A stretch of DNA of 64,000 bases. Source: Marixanthomonas sp963974425 (GTDB taxonomy: Bacteria > Bacteroidota > Bacteroidia > Flavobacteriales > Flavobacteriaceae). The translations under genes and the position numbers were made by a program. Position 1 is the stretch's first letter. Every line of letters starts with the position of its first letter. The notes beneath the pieces are model-generated. The model saw only the letters and a program-made list of their open reading frames with translations. It was not told where the DNA came from and did no database searches. This document shows, one piece after another, positions 16,659 to 25,484 of this stretch. The stretch lies in assembly GCF_963974425.1 (NCBI RefSeq), contig NZ_CAXBCK010000004.1, positions 31,796 to 95,795 on the forward strand, written 5' to 3'.

Positions 16659-19211
16659 TTAAGATTCTGTTGTTTTCTTTTGCTTTTTAATCTTAATGGT
16701 TAATTCTTCTTTTTTATCATCAAAATCCATCGTGATGCGATCTCCTTCTTTAAGGTTTGAATTAATAATTTCTTCGGCTAAAGCATCTTCAATATACTTT
16801 TGTATAGCCCTTTTAAGGGGTCTAGCACCATATTCTTTATCAAATCCTTTGTCAGCTATATAATCCTTTGCTTTTTTCGTTAGTGTTAAATTATAGCCTA
16901 TATCTGTAATACGGACAAAAAGTTTCTCTAATTCAATATCAATAATTTTATGGATATCTTCTTTATCTAGAGCATTAAACACCATAACATCGTCAACACG
17001 GTTCAAAAATTCTGGAGCAAAAGCCTTTTTTAAAGCATTTTGTATAATACTCTTTGCATTTGCATCTGCTTGATTTTCTCTTGCTGCAGTACCAAAACCG
17101 ACACCTTGTCCAAAGTCTTTCAACTTACGAGCTCCAATATTAGAGGTCATAATTATTATCGTATTTCTGAAATCGATCTTACGTCCTAAACTGTCTGTTA
17201 AATAGCCGTCATCTAATACTTGAAGCAACATATTGAATACATCTGGGTGGGCTTTTTCAATTTCATCTAACAATACAACAGCGTAAGGTTTGCGGCGTAT
17301 TTTTTCAGTTAACTGACCTCCTTCTTCATATCCAACATAACCTGGAGGTGCTCCAATAAGACGAGATACGGAGAATTTTTCCATATACTCGCTCATATCG
17401 ATACGAACCAATGCATTTTCTGAATCAAACAACTCATTTGCTAACACCTTGGCTAATTGGGTTTTACCAACACCTGTTTGTCCTAAGAAAATAAACGAGC
17501 CAATAGGTTTGTTTGGATCTTTTAAACCAGCACGGTTACGTTGAATAGCCTTAACTACTTTACCAACAGCTTCATCCTGACCAATTACCTTTCCTTTAAT
17601 TCGGTCGGGTAGGGCAGCTAATTTATTGCTTTCAGTTTGCGCAATACGACTTACAGGAATACCTGTCATCATAGAAACCACTTCAGCTACATTTTCTTCG
17701 TCTACAGTTTCCTTATGGAGTTTAGATTCATTTTCCCATATCTCTTGCTCGGTAGCTAAATCTTTCTCTAAAGTTTTTTCATCATCACGCAGCTTGGCCG
17801 CTTCTTCGTATTTCTGCTTTTTGACTACTGAATTTTTCAGCTCTCTAACTTCTTCAAGTTTTGCTTCAATTTTCAGTATTTTTTCTGGCACATTAATATT
17901 AGTTATGTGCACGCGAGAACCTGCTTCATCTAAAGCATCAATAGCCTTGTCTGGAAGAAAGCGTTCAGTCATATACCTATTAGTTAATTTTACACAAGCT
18001 TCTAAGGCTTCATCTGTATAATTTACATTATGGTGTAACTCATATTTATCTTTAATGTTTTTTAGAATCTCTAAAGTTTCATCAATACTCGTAGGTTCAA
18101 CTATTACTTTCTGAAAACGTCGCTCTAAAGCACCGTCTTTTTCAATATGTTGACGATATTCATCTAAGGTAGTAGCACCAATACATTGAATTTCTCCACG
18201 TGCTAACGCCGGTTTAAACATGTTTGAAGCATCTAATGATCCAGTAGCACCACCAGCACCTACAATAGTGTGAATTTCATCAATAAAAAGTATAATATCG
18301 TCGTTCTTTTCAAGCTCGTTCATAACGGCTTTCATACGTTCTTCAAACTGACCGCGGTATTTTGTACCGGCCACCAAGCTTGCTAAATCTAAAGTAACAA
18401 CCCGTTTATCATATAAAATTCGAGAAACTTTACGTTGAATAATACGTAATGCTAAGCCTTCAGCTATGGCACTTTTACCAACGCCAGGTTCTCCAATTAA
18501 CAGAGGATTGTTCTTTTTTCTTCTACTTAATATTTGTGATACCCGTTGTATTTCGTTTTCACGACCTACAACTGGGTCTAATTTATCATCTTCGGCCATC
18601 GCCGTTAAATCTCTACCAAAATTATCTAAAACTGGAGTTTTAGACTTTTTATTCCCTTTGGTACCGCCACCTGTGAAAAGGTTTTCTTTGCCACCACCAG
18701 CTGCAGAAGCATCATCGTCACTAGGAAATGATTCTGCACTTGGTCTGTCTATAAAATCTTCATCGTTTGCCATCATTAATTTAAATTGATCTTTAACGCC
18801 GTCATAATCTACCTTCATCTTAATTAACAACTTGGTAGTTGGATCGTTCTCATTGCGTAAAATACACAACAATAAATGAGCGGTATTAATTGAGGAACTC
18901 TGAAAAAGTTTCGCTTCTAAAAAAGTCGTCTTTAAAGCTCGCTCTGCTTGACGGGTTAAATGTAAGTTCTTTTTATCGTTTGTATTGCTTTCGGTATTTG
19001 GGTTTGCTGGGCTTAATATCTCAACCTTTCTTCTTAGGTGGTTTAAATCTATATCCAGTGCACTTAAAATAGAAACAGCCTTACCATTGCCATCACGTAA
19101 TAAACCTAACATTAAATGTTCTGTGCCTATAAAATCATGACCCAATCGTAATGCTTCTTCTTTACTGTAAGCAATTACATCTTTTACTCTCGGTGAAAAA
19201 TTATCATCCAT
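16659..19211 (-). CDS. clpC: ClpC-type AAA+ ATPase of the Clp protease
   Basis: 850 residues. Two N-terminal Clp repeats (1-150) are followed by AAA+ domain 1 with Walker A GEPGVGKSA and Walker B LFIDEIHT. A UVR-like middle segment (KQKYEEAAKLRDDEK) comes next, then AAA+ domain 2 with GQTGVGKTQLAK and LLDEIEKAHPDVF. The order matches ClpC rather than ClpA or ClpB: it has the middle UVR piece and lacks the long ClpB coiled coil. It unfolds damaged or regulated proteins for ClpP. It is monocistronic, divergent from gyrA across a 259-nt gap. Confidence 0.96.
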   Translation of the reverse strand: MDDNFSPRVKDVIAYSKEEALRLGHDFIGTEHLMLGLLRDGNGKAVSILSALDIDLNHLRRKVEILSPANPNTESNTNDKKNLHLTRQAERALKTTFLEAKLFQSSSINTAHLLLCILRNENDPTTKLLIKMKVDYDGVKDQFKLMMANDEDFIDRPSAESFPSDDDASAAGGGKENLFTGGGTKGNKKSKTPVLDNFGRDLTAMAEDDKLDPVVGRENEIQRVSQILSRRKKNNPLLIGEPGVGKSAIAEGLALRIIQRKVSRILYDKRVVTLDLASLVAGTKYRGQFEERMKAVMNELEKNDDIILFIDEIHTIVGAGGATGSLDASNMFKPALARGEIQCIGATTLDEYRQHIEKDGALERRFQKVIVEPTSIDETLEILKNIKDKYELHHNVNYTDEALEACVKLTNRYMTERFLPDKAIDALDEAGSRVHITNINVPEKILKIEAKLEEVRELKNSVVKKQKYEEAAKLRDDEKTLEKDLATEQEIWENESKLHKETVDEENVAEVVSMMTGIPVSRIAQTESNKLAALPDRIKGKVIGQDEAVGKVVKAIQRNRAGLKDPNKPIGSFIFLGQTGVGKTQLAKVLANELFDSENALVRIDMSEYMEKFSVSRLIGAPPGYVGYEEGGQLTEKIRRKPYAVVLLDEIEKAHPDVFNMLLQVLDDGYLTDSLGRKIDFRNTIIIMTSNIGARKLKDFGQGVGFGTAARENQADANAKSIIQNALKKAFAPEFLNRVDDVMVFNALDKEDIHKIIDIELEKLFVRITDIGYNLTLTKKAKDYIADKGFDKEYGARPLKRAIQKYIEDALAEEIINSNLKEGDRITMDFDDKKEELTIKIKKQKKTTES

Positions 19212-19470
19212 ATATCTAAATTCCTTATACTTCTAAAAATACTAAATTACCCTTAGTACGACAAATATTATACCTTATTTAAGAGTGTAGTAGTAAAAGG
19301 ACAAAAAAACTTACTAATATCAAAGGTTAGGTTGGTATAGTTATTAACTATTTTTACTGTGAAATATGTTAATAAAATAGTGAATAATAGCTTTCAAAAT
19401 CCTTCTAAAAAGCTTGGAAATAGTGTATATTGCTCGTTAAGATTAAAAGTAAAATTAAACTATATATTTT

Positions 19471-22017
19471 ATGGCGGAAGGTGAAAAGTTAATTCCCATA
19501 AACATTGAAGATGAGATGAAATCGGCCTACATTGACTATTCAATGTCGGTCATTGTGTCACGTGCATTACCTGATGTTCGTGATGGGATGAAGCCTGTAC
19601 ACAGAAGGGTTTTATTTGGTATGCACGAATTAGGAGTTCGAGCTACTGGATCTCATAAAAAATCAGCAAGAATAGTTGGTGAAGTTCTTGGTAAGTATCA
19701 CCCACACGGTGATACATCAGTTTACGATGCTATGGTACGTATGGCTCAAGAGTGGAGTTTGCGCTATATGCTAGTAGATGGACAAGGTAACTTTGGTTCT
19801 ATTGATGGTGATAGCCCGGCAGCAATGCGTTATACAGAAGCACGTATGCGGAAGATTTCCGAAGATATGCTAGCCGATATTGACAAAGAGACTGTAGACC
19901 ATCAATTAAACTTTGATGATACGTTAGAAGAACCAACCGTTTTACCTACGCGTGTTCCTGGGTTATTGATTAACGGTGCTTCGGGTATTGCAGTAGGGAT
20001 GGCAACCAATATGCCTCCCCATAACTTAACTGAAGTTGTTGACGGAACCATCGCTTATATCGAAGATAATGATATCGATATCGATGGGCTTATGCAACAC
20101 GTAAAAGCTCCTGATTTTCCTACAGGCGGAATTATTTACGGATATGAAGGTGTTAAGGAAGCATTTCACACAGGCCGTGGGCGAGTGGTTATGCGTGGAA
20201 AAGCTGGTTTTGAAGAAGTAAATGGTCGTGAATGTATCGTTGTTACTGAAATACCGTATCAGGTTAACAAGGCACATATGATTAAGAAAACTGCCGATCT
20301 TGTTAACGAAAAGAAAATTGAAGGTATTTCAAACATTCGGGATGAGTCTGACCGAAACGGAATGCGTATCGTATATATACTAAAGCGTGACGCCATTCCT
20401 AATATAGTATTAAATATGCTATATAAATATACAGCACTTCAGTCTAGTTTTAGTGTAAACAATATTGCACTGGTTAAAGGTCGACCAGAATTATTAAACT
20501 TAAAACAGTTAATTCAATATTTTGTAGAACACCGTCATGAAGTGGTGGTTCGCCGTACAGAATATTTACTTCGCAAAGCCGAAGAACGAGCACATATACT
20601 CGAAGGTCTAATCATTGCTTCAGATAATATAGATGAAGTAATTGCATTAATCAGGTCTTCTTCAAATACGGAAGAAGCCCGTCAAAAATTAATTGACAGG
20701 TTTGAGTTAACCGAAATTCAAGCCAAGGCCATTGTTGAAATGCGCTTACGTCAGTTAACAGGACTGGAGCAAGATAAGCTTCGTTCTGAATACGATGAAT
20801 TAATGAAAACCATTGAAGGCTATAGAGAAATTCTTGGAAATGAAGACCGCCGAATGGAAATCATTAAGGAAGAACTTGAAGAAATTCGTGAAAAATACGG
20901 TGATGAGCGTCGTTCAGTAATTGAATATGCTGGTGGTGATGTAAGTATTACCGACTTAATTCCTGATGAGCAAGTTGTTATTACAGTTTCTCATGCAGGT
21001 TACATTAAGCGAACTTCTTTAACTGAATATAAGCGTCAAAACAGAGGAGGAGTAGGCTCTAAAGCCTCTAACACTCGTAACGAAGACTTCTTAGAAGATC
21101 TTTTTGTTGGTACCAACCACCAATATATGTTGTTCTTTACTCAAAAAGGTAAATGTTATTGGATGCGTGTTTTTGAAATTCCAGAAGGAAGTAGACAATC
21201 TAAAGGACGCGCCATTCAAAACTTGATTAATATTGAGCCAGACGATAAACTGAAAGCTTTTATTTGTACAGAAGATCTCAAGGATGAAGAGTACATTAAT
21301 AGTCGCTATGTCATAATGGCAACAAAAAAAGGACAGGTTAAGAAAACTTCTCTAGAACAATATTCAAGACCACGATCTAACGGTATTAACGCTATTACCA
21401 TCAAAGAAGGTGACGAATTGATAGAAGCAAAATTAACCAGAGGTGATAGCCATGTGATGTTAGCGGTTAAGTCTGGTAAAGCCATTCGTTTTGAGGAAGA
21501 GAAAACTAGACCGATGGGCCGTAATGCTTCAGGTGTACGTGGTATCCGTTTAGGCAGCGATGATGATGAAGTAGTAGGAATGGTAGCCATAAACGATGAC
21601 GAATCTAATATTCTTGTAGTTTCTGAAAAAGGGTATGGTAAACGCTCTAATCTAGATGACTATAGAATAACCAATAGAGGTGGAAAAGGCGTTAAAACCA
21701 TTAATATTACCGAAAAAACAGGTAAATTAGTGGCAATCAAGAATGTAACGGATAGTGATGGACTAATGATTATTAATAAATCTGGTATTGCTATACGTAT
21801 GGCAATTGAAAATTTACGAGTAATGGGTCGCGCCACTCAAGGTGTTCGTTTAATAAAAATGCGTGAGGATGATGCTATTGCTGCAGTGGCAAAAGTTAAA
21901 AATGAAGATGACGATATGGACAACGAGGATATAGTTTCAGAAGATTCAGCAGAAACTGAAAATGACTCTGGCACCACTCTTGATACTAATGATGAACAAA
22001 CCGAAAACAACGAATAA
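19471..22017 (+). CDS. gyrA: DNA gyrase subunit A
   Basis: 848 residues. The breakage-reunion domain carries the catalytic tyrosine Y121 in AAMRYTEARM. The quinolone-resistance region reads GKYHPHGDTSVYD, so the position equivalent to E. coli Ser83 is Thr82 and that of Asp87 is Asp86; both are common in susceptible bacteria. Six beta-pinwheel blades follow, with a GyrA-box-like QNRGGVGS, and the protein ends in an acidic tail (about residues 813-848). It introduces negative supercoils together with GyrB, which is not in the window. The TPR gene starts 12 nt downstream on the same strand. Confidence 0.97.
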   Translation: MAEGEKLIPINIEDEMKSAYIDYSMSVIVSRALPDVRDGMKPVHRRVLFGMHELGVRATGSHKKSARIVGEVLGKYHPHGDTSVYDAMVRMAQEWSLRYMLVDGQGNFGSIDGDSPAAMRYTEARMRKISEDMLADIDKETVDHQLNFDDTLEEPTVLPTRVPGLLINGASGIAVGMATNMPPHNLTEVVDGTIAYIEDNDIDIDGLMQHVKAPDFPTGGIIYGYEGVKEAFHTGRGRVVMRGKAGFEEVNGRECIVVTEIPYQVNKAHMIKKTADLVNEKKIEGISNIRDESDRNGMRIVYILKRDAIPNIVLNMLYKYTALQSSFSVNNIALVKGRPELLNLKQLIQYFVEHRHEVVVRRTEYLLRKAEERAHILEGLIIASDNIDEVIALIRSSSNTEEARQKLIDRFELTEIQAKAIVEMRLRQLTGLEQDKLRSEYDELMKTIEGYREILGNEDRRMEIIKEELEEIREKYGDERRSVIEYAGGDVSITDLIPDEQVVITVSHAGYIKRTSLTEYKRQNRGGVGSKASNTRNEDFLEDLFVGTNHQYMLFFTQKGKCYWMRVFEIPEGSRQSKGRAIQNLINIEPDDKLKAFICTEDLKDEEYINSRYVIMATKKGQVKKTSLEQYSRPRSNGINAITIKEGDELIEAKLTRGDSHVMLAVKSGKAIRFEEEKTRPMGRNASGVRGIRLGSDDDEVVGMVAINDDESNILVVSEKGYGKRSNLDDYRITNRGGKGVKTINITEKTGKLVAIKNVTDSDGLMIINKSGIAIRMAIENLRVMGRATQGVRLIKMREDDAIAAVAKVKNEDDDMDNEDIVSEDSAETENDSGTTLDTNDEQTENNE

Positions 22018-22029
22018 AAATTAAAAACA

Positions 22030-23295
22030 ATGAAAAAGCAAATTTTAGTAGCAGGTGCATTAACCATATCTGTTATAGCATTTGGACAAAAAAGAGAAAT
22101 AAGAAAAGCTGAGCGGGCTTTTGAAGACAAAAATTATACTGAAGCAATTGCAGAATTAAAACAAGCCGAAGCTTCTTTAGCTAATGCTGATGAAGAAGAA
22201 AAGGCGCAGTATTATTTGGTAAAATCTGAAGTTTATACAGCAAGTGCTGGTGACGATATAGCCAAAATGAAAACAGCTTCAGAAGCTTATCAAAAAGCAG
22301 TTGAGTTAGGCGCTAGGACCGAAGAAGAAGGAAGAATGAGTGCTCTGCAGCAGAATCTTCGTGCAGCTTTAGTTAACAGTGCTATAAAGGATCAAAATTC
22401 ACAAAATTTTGAGATGGCCTCAGACAAGTTGTACAACAGTTATATGGTAAGCAAGAAAGATACGTCAGATCTTTACTATGCTGCAAGTAATGCTGTTAAT
22501 GCAAAAAAGTTTGATAAAGCATTGAAATATTACCAAAACTTACTAGATATGGGGTACGATGGTGCTTCAAAAGAGTATGTTGCTACTAATAAAGAAACTG
22601 GAGAAGAGAAAACCTTTTCTTCAAAGTCTGAACGTGACCTTATGATTAAGGCAGGTGACTTTATTAAACCAGTTGAAAGAATGACGCAATCTAAAAAAGG
22701 TGAAGTTCTTCGTAATATGACCTTAATTTACATTGATAAAGGAGAAGATGAAAAAGCTTCCAAGCTAATGTCAAATGCAAGAAAAGAAAATCCAGATGAT
22801 ACTTCTTTAATGCGTGCTGAAGCTAATATGGCCTACAAGATGGGCGACAAACAACTTTATAGTGAATTAATGCAAAATATTGCTGAATCAGATCCTGATA
22901 ATCCAGAGGTTTTTTACAATTTAGCAGTTAGTAATGCTGAGATAGGAGAAACTGAAAAAGCTATAGAGTATTATAATAGAGCTATTGAGTTAAAGCCTGA
23001 CTACGCATCTGCGTTGATAAACCTTGCTGTTTTAAAACTTTCAGAAGAAGAAAGCATTGTAAGTGAAATGAACAACTTAGGAACTTCAAGGGCTGATAAT
23101 GCTAAATATGAAAAGTTAAAAGAGAAAAGACAGCAAATGTATGCAGACGTAGTCCCTACTTTGGAAAAAGCCAAAGAATTACGTCCAAATGATCCTGAAA
23201 TTATCAGAACCCTTATGAATATCTATAGTCAACTTGGTGAAGATGCTAAGTTTAAAGAATTGAAAAGTAGGTTAGCTGAGTTGGAAGGCAATTAA
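22030..23295 (+). CDS. Periplasmic tetratricopeptide-repeat protein
   Basis: 421 residues. A signal peptide (MKKQILVAGALTISVIAFGQ) is followed by several TPR-like helical pairs, the clearest being EVFYNLAVSNAEIGETEKAI and the next unit, EYYNRAIELKPDYASALINL. TPR proteins are scaffolds for protein contacts; no partner can be read from the sequence. The gene lies 12 nt after gyrA, an arrangement seen in many Flavobacteriaceae, and is probably co-transcribed. A strong terminator follows. Confidence 0.88.
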   Translation: MKKQILVAGALTISVIAFGQKREIRKAERAFEDKNYTEAIAELKQAEASLANADEEEKAQYYLVKSEVYTASAGDDIAKMKTASEAYQKAVELGARTEEEGRMSALQQNLRAALVNSAIKDQNSQNFEMASDKLYNSYMVSKKDTSDLYYAASNAVNAKKFDKALKYYQNLLDMGYDGASKEYVATNKETGEEKTFSSKSERDLMIKAGDFIKPVERMTQSKKGEVLRNMTLIYIDKGEDEKASKLMSNARKENPDDTSLMRAEANMAYKMGDKQLYSELMQNIAESDPDNPEVFYNLAVSNAEIGETEKAIEYYNRAIELKPDYASALINLAVLKLSEEESIVSEMNNLGTSRADNAKYEKLKEKRQQMYADVVPTLEKAKELRPNDPEIIRTLMNIYSQLGEDAKFKELKSRLAELEGN

Positions 23296-23322
23296 AATTT
23301 ACTGAAACACCAGGTTTCAAGA

Positions 23323-23360
23323 TAAAAAAAGGCACTTTTTTAAAAGTGCCTTTTTTTTTA
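23323..23360. terminator. Bidirectional rho-independent terminator
   Basis: AAAAAAAGGCACTTTT and AAAAGTGCCTTTTTTT form a near-perfect long stem with T-runs in both directions. It separates the TPR gene (+) from the NlpC/P60 gene (-), whose stop codon lies at its edge. Confidence 0.85.
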
Positions 23361-24107
23361 TACAATACGTTTTATAACTCTTAGCTTGTGTGTATGACCA
23401 CGAACTTCATAATTAAAAATTCCTGTGTGGTCTAATCGATCTATCCTCACTTTTCCGTGCGCGTGAATAATATGATTATCTTCCATAATAATCCCCACGT
23501 GAGTTATTAATCCTTCTGCATTATCAAAAAAGGCTAAATCTCCAGGTTCACTTTCTTCTATAAAACTTAAAGCTTCCCCTTGCGTAGCTTGTTGACTGGC
23601 ATCGCGTAATAACTTGTGGCCATTTAATTTGTATACCATTTGAGTAAAACCACTACAGTCAATACCAAACGGTGTTTTTCCACCCCACATATAAGGACTG
23701 TTTAAATAAGTTAACGCAGTATTGGTTAAATTTTCTTTCGGAAGTTTTTCTGAAATAGATTTTCCTTCAAAAGCATGTTTCAGAAAATTACAATTGTTAA
23801 CCTGACAGCCAATAAAAATGGATAGTAATTGATTTTCTTCAGTAGTGACTATATCAACCAAATCAGTTGCATAAACAGGCTTGTTTTTTCTTAAAGTATT
23901 ATATTCTTCTTCAGAAATTAAAAGAAACTGTTTATTATCTATCCAACCTTCATAACCGTCAAAATGCAATCGGATCCGGCTCCATTTTTTGCGTTGCTCT
24001 AAAACTTTAAAAAGCTCACCATATAATACTTGCGAAACAAGTTCGCTAGCATCTGATGCTTCAATTCGCAACGGAACAACACTTAAGTTACATAAGCCGT
24101 ATTTCAT
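23358..24107 (-). CDS. NlpC/P60 (C40) cell-wall peptidase with SH3 domain
   Basis: 249 residues. An N-terminal SH3-like part (about 1-65, with WSRIRLHFDGYEGWI) precedes an NlpC/P60 catalytic domain. The catalytic triad is visible: C151 in FGIDCSGFTQM, H203 in ITHVGIIM and H215 in NHIIHAHG. Such enzymes cut the stem peptides of peptidoglycan, often after gamma-D-Glu. No signal peptide is apparent, so export or a cytoplasmic role in muropeptide recycling is open. The thiolase gene lies 34 nt upstream on the same strand. Confidence 0.9.
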   Translation of the reverse strand: MKYGLCNLSVVPLRIEASDASELVSQVLYGELFKVLEQRKKWSRIRLHFDGYEGWIDNKQFLLISEEEYNTLRKNKPVYATDLVDIVTTEENQLLSIFIGCQVNNCNFLKHAFEGKSISEKLPKENLTNTALTYLNSPYMWGGKTPFGIDCSGFTQMVYKLNGHKLLRDASQQATQGEALSFIEESEPGDLAFFDNAEGLITHVGIIMEDNHIIHAHGKVRIDRLDHTGIFNYEVRGHTHKLRVIKRIV

Positions 24108-24141
24108 ACTCTTTATAAAATCGAAAGCTCGTTGTGGATAT

Positions 24142-25320
24142 TTATTTTCTTTCGATTACCATAGCAGATGCTCCGCCGCCACCATTACAAATAGCTGCAG
24201 CACCTAATTTAGCATCGTTCTGTTTTAATACATTTAATAAAGTAATTAATATTCGAACACCGCTACAACCTAGTGGGTGACCTAAAGAAACGGCACCACC
24301 ATTCACATTTACATTTGAAGAGTCAAGCCCTAATATTTTCATATTGGCCAATCCTACAACGGCAAAAGCTTCGTTAAATTCAAAATAATCAACGTCATCT
24401 TTAGAAACACCCGCTTTATCTAGTGCTTTTGGCAATGCTTTAGAAGGAGCAGTTGTAAACCATTTTGGTTCTTGAGCCGCATCTGCATAACTTTTAATAG
24501 TAGCAAGAGGAGTAAAGCCCATCTCTTTAGCTTTATCGGCGCTCATTAGTACCATTGCACCAGCACCATCGTTTATGGTAGAAGCATTAGCTGCCGTTAC
24601 AGTACCATCTTTACTAAAAGCTGCCCGTAATGATTTGATCTTATCCATCTTTACGTTTTTAAACTCTTCGTCTTGATTTACCATTATTGGTTCTCCACGA
24701 CGTTGTGGAACTTCAACTGGTACTACTTCGTCATCAAACTTTCCTTCTTCCCATGCTTTAGCAGAACGATTATACGATTCAATAGCAAAATTATCTTGAT
24801 CTTCTCTAGAAAAATTATGCTCCTTTGCGCATAAGTCTGCACAAACACCCATCGCATTTTGATCATACGCATCAACTAATCCATCTTTTTGCATACCATC
24901 AATAAGCGTTGCGGGACCAAATTTTTTCCCATTTCGCATATGTACGTAATGAGGGATATTGCTCATACTTTCCATACCACCAGCAACGATAATATCTGCA
25001 TCACCAAGAGCGATAGCCTGAGCAGCTTGCATAACAGCTTTCATTCCAGAGGCACATACTTTATTTACAGTTGTACAAGGCACCGTATCTGGAATACCCG
25101 CGCTTAAAGCAGCTTGCCGAGCAGGTGCTTGCCCTACACCAGCTTGCACTACATTACCCATAAAAACTTCTTGAACGTTTGAAGGATCTAGCTTAATTTT
25201 ATTTAATGCTCCTTTAATAGCAGTAGCGCCCAATTGGGTTGCCGTTATTGAAGAAAGACTTCCCATAAAACTTCCTATTGGGGTTCTGGCCGCAGCTACA
25301 ATTACAACTTCTTTACTCAT
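24142..25320 (-). CDS. Acetyl-CoA C-acyltransferase (thiolase)
   Basis: 392 residues. The nucleophilic cysteine C89 lies in TTVNKVCASGMK. The histidine H348 (VSLGHPLGCSG) and the second cysteine C378 (AICNGGGGASA) complete the thiolase active site, and NEAFAVV is the third conserved block. It joins or cleaves acyl-CoA and acetyl-CoA. AtoB-like biosynthetic and FadA-like degradative forms cannot be told apart safely by eye, though VCASGMK fits acetyl-CoA acetyltransferases. It is divergent from the HD phosphodiesterase gene across 164 nt. Confidence 0.93.
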   Translation of the reverse strand: MSKEVVIVAAARTPIGSFMGSLSSITATQLGATAIKGALNKIKLDPSNVQEVFMGNVVQAGVGQAPARQAALSAGIPDTVPCTTVNKVCASGMKAVMQAAQAIALGDADIIVAGGMESMSNIPHYVHMRNGKKFGPATLIDGMQKDGLVDAYDQNAMGVCADLCAKEHNFSREDQDNFAIESYNRSAKAWEEGKFDDEVVPVEVPQRRGEPIMVNQDEEFKNVKMDKIKSLRAAFSKDGTVTAANASTINDGAGAMVLMSADKAKEMGFTPLATIKSYADAAQEPKWFTTAPSKALPKALDKAGVSKDDVDYFEFNEAFAVVGLANMKILGLDSSNVNVNGGAVSLGHPLGCSGVRILITLLNVLKQNDAKLGAAAICNGGGGASAMVIERK

Positions 25321-25434
25321 TATATAACACTTTTTTTATTAAATTTATAAGTACCGCTATTTTTCCTATACAGCAGTAAAGGACTGCGAATTTACGGATT
25401 TTATCCTGAAATATCAATCTTTAAGCTACTCGCT

Positions 25435-25467
25435 TTTGGGATTAGTCAACGGTTATTTATACCTTTA
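25435..25467 (+). promoter_or_regulatory. Promoter for the HD-domain phosphodiesterase gene
   Basis: TTTG at 25435-25438, a 21-nt spacer, then TACCTTTA at 25460-25467 (one mismatch to TAnnTTTG). It is placed so that the ATG at 25485 would have a short leader of about 10 nt. Confidence 0.45.
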
Positions 25468-25484
25468 CGTATCGAAAAAATTCT

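Noticed and set aside
17626..18021. Plus-strand frame (131 residues) inside clpC
   Set aside because: Low-complexity serine/leucine-rich shadow of the ClpC middle region, without start signals.
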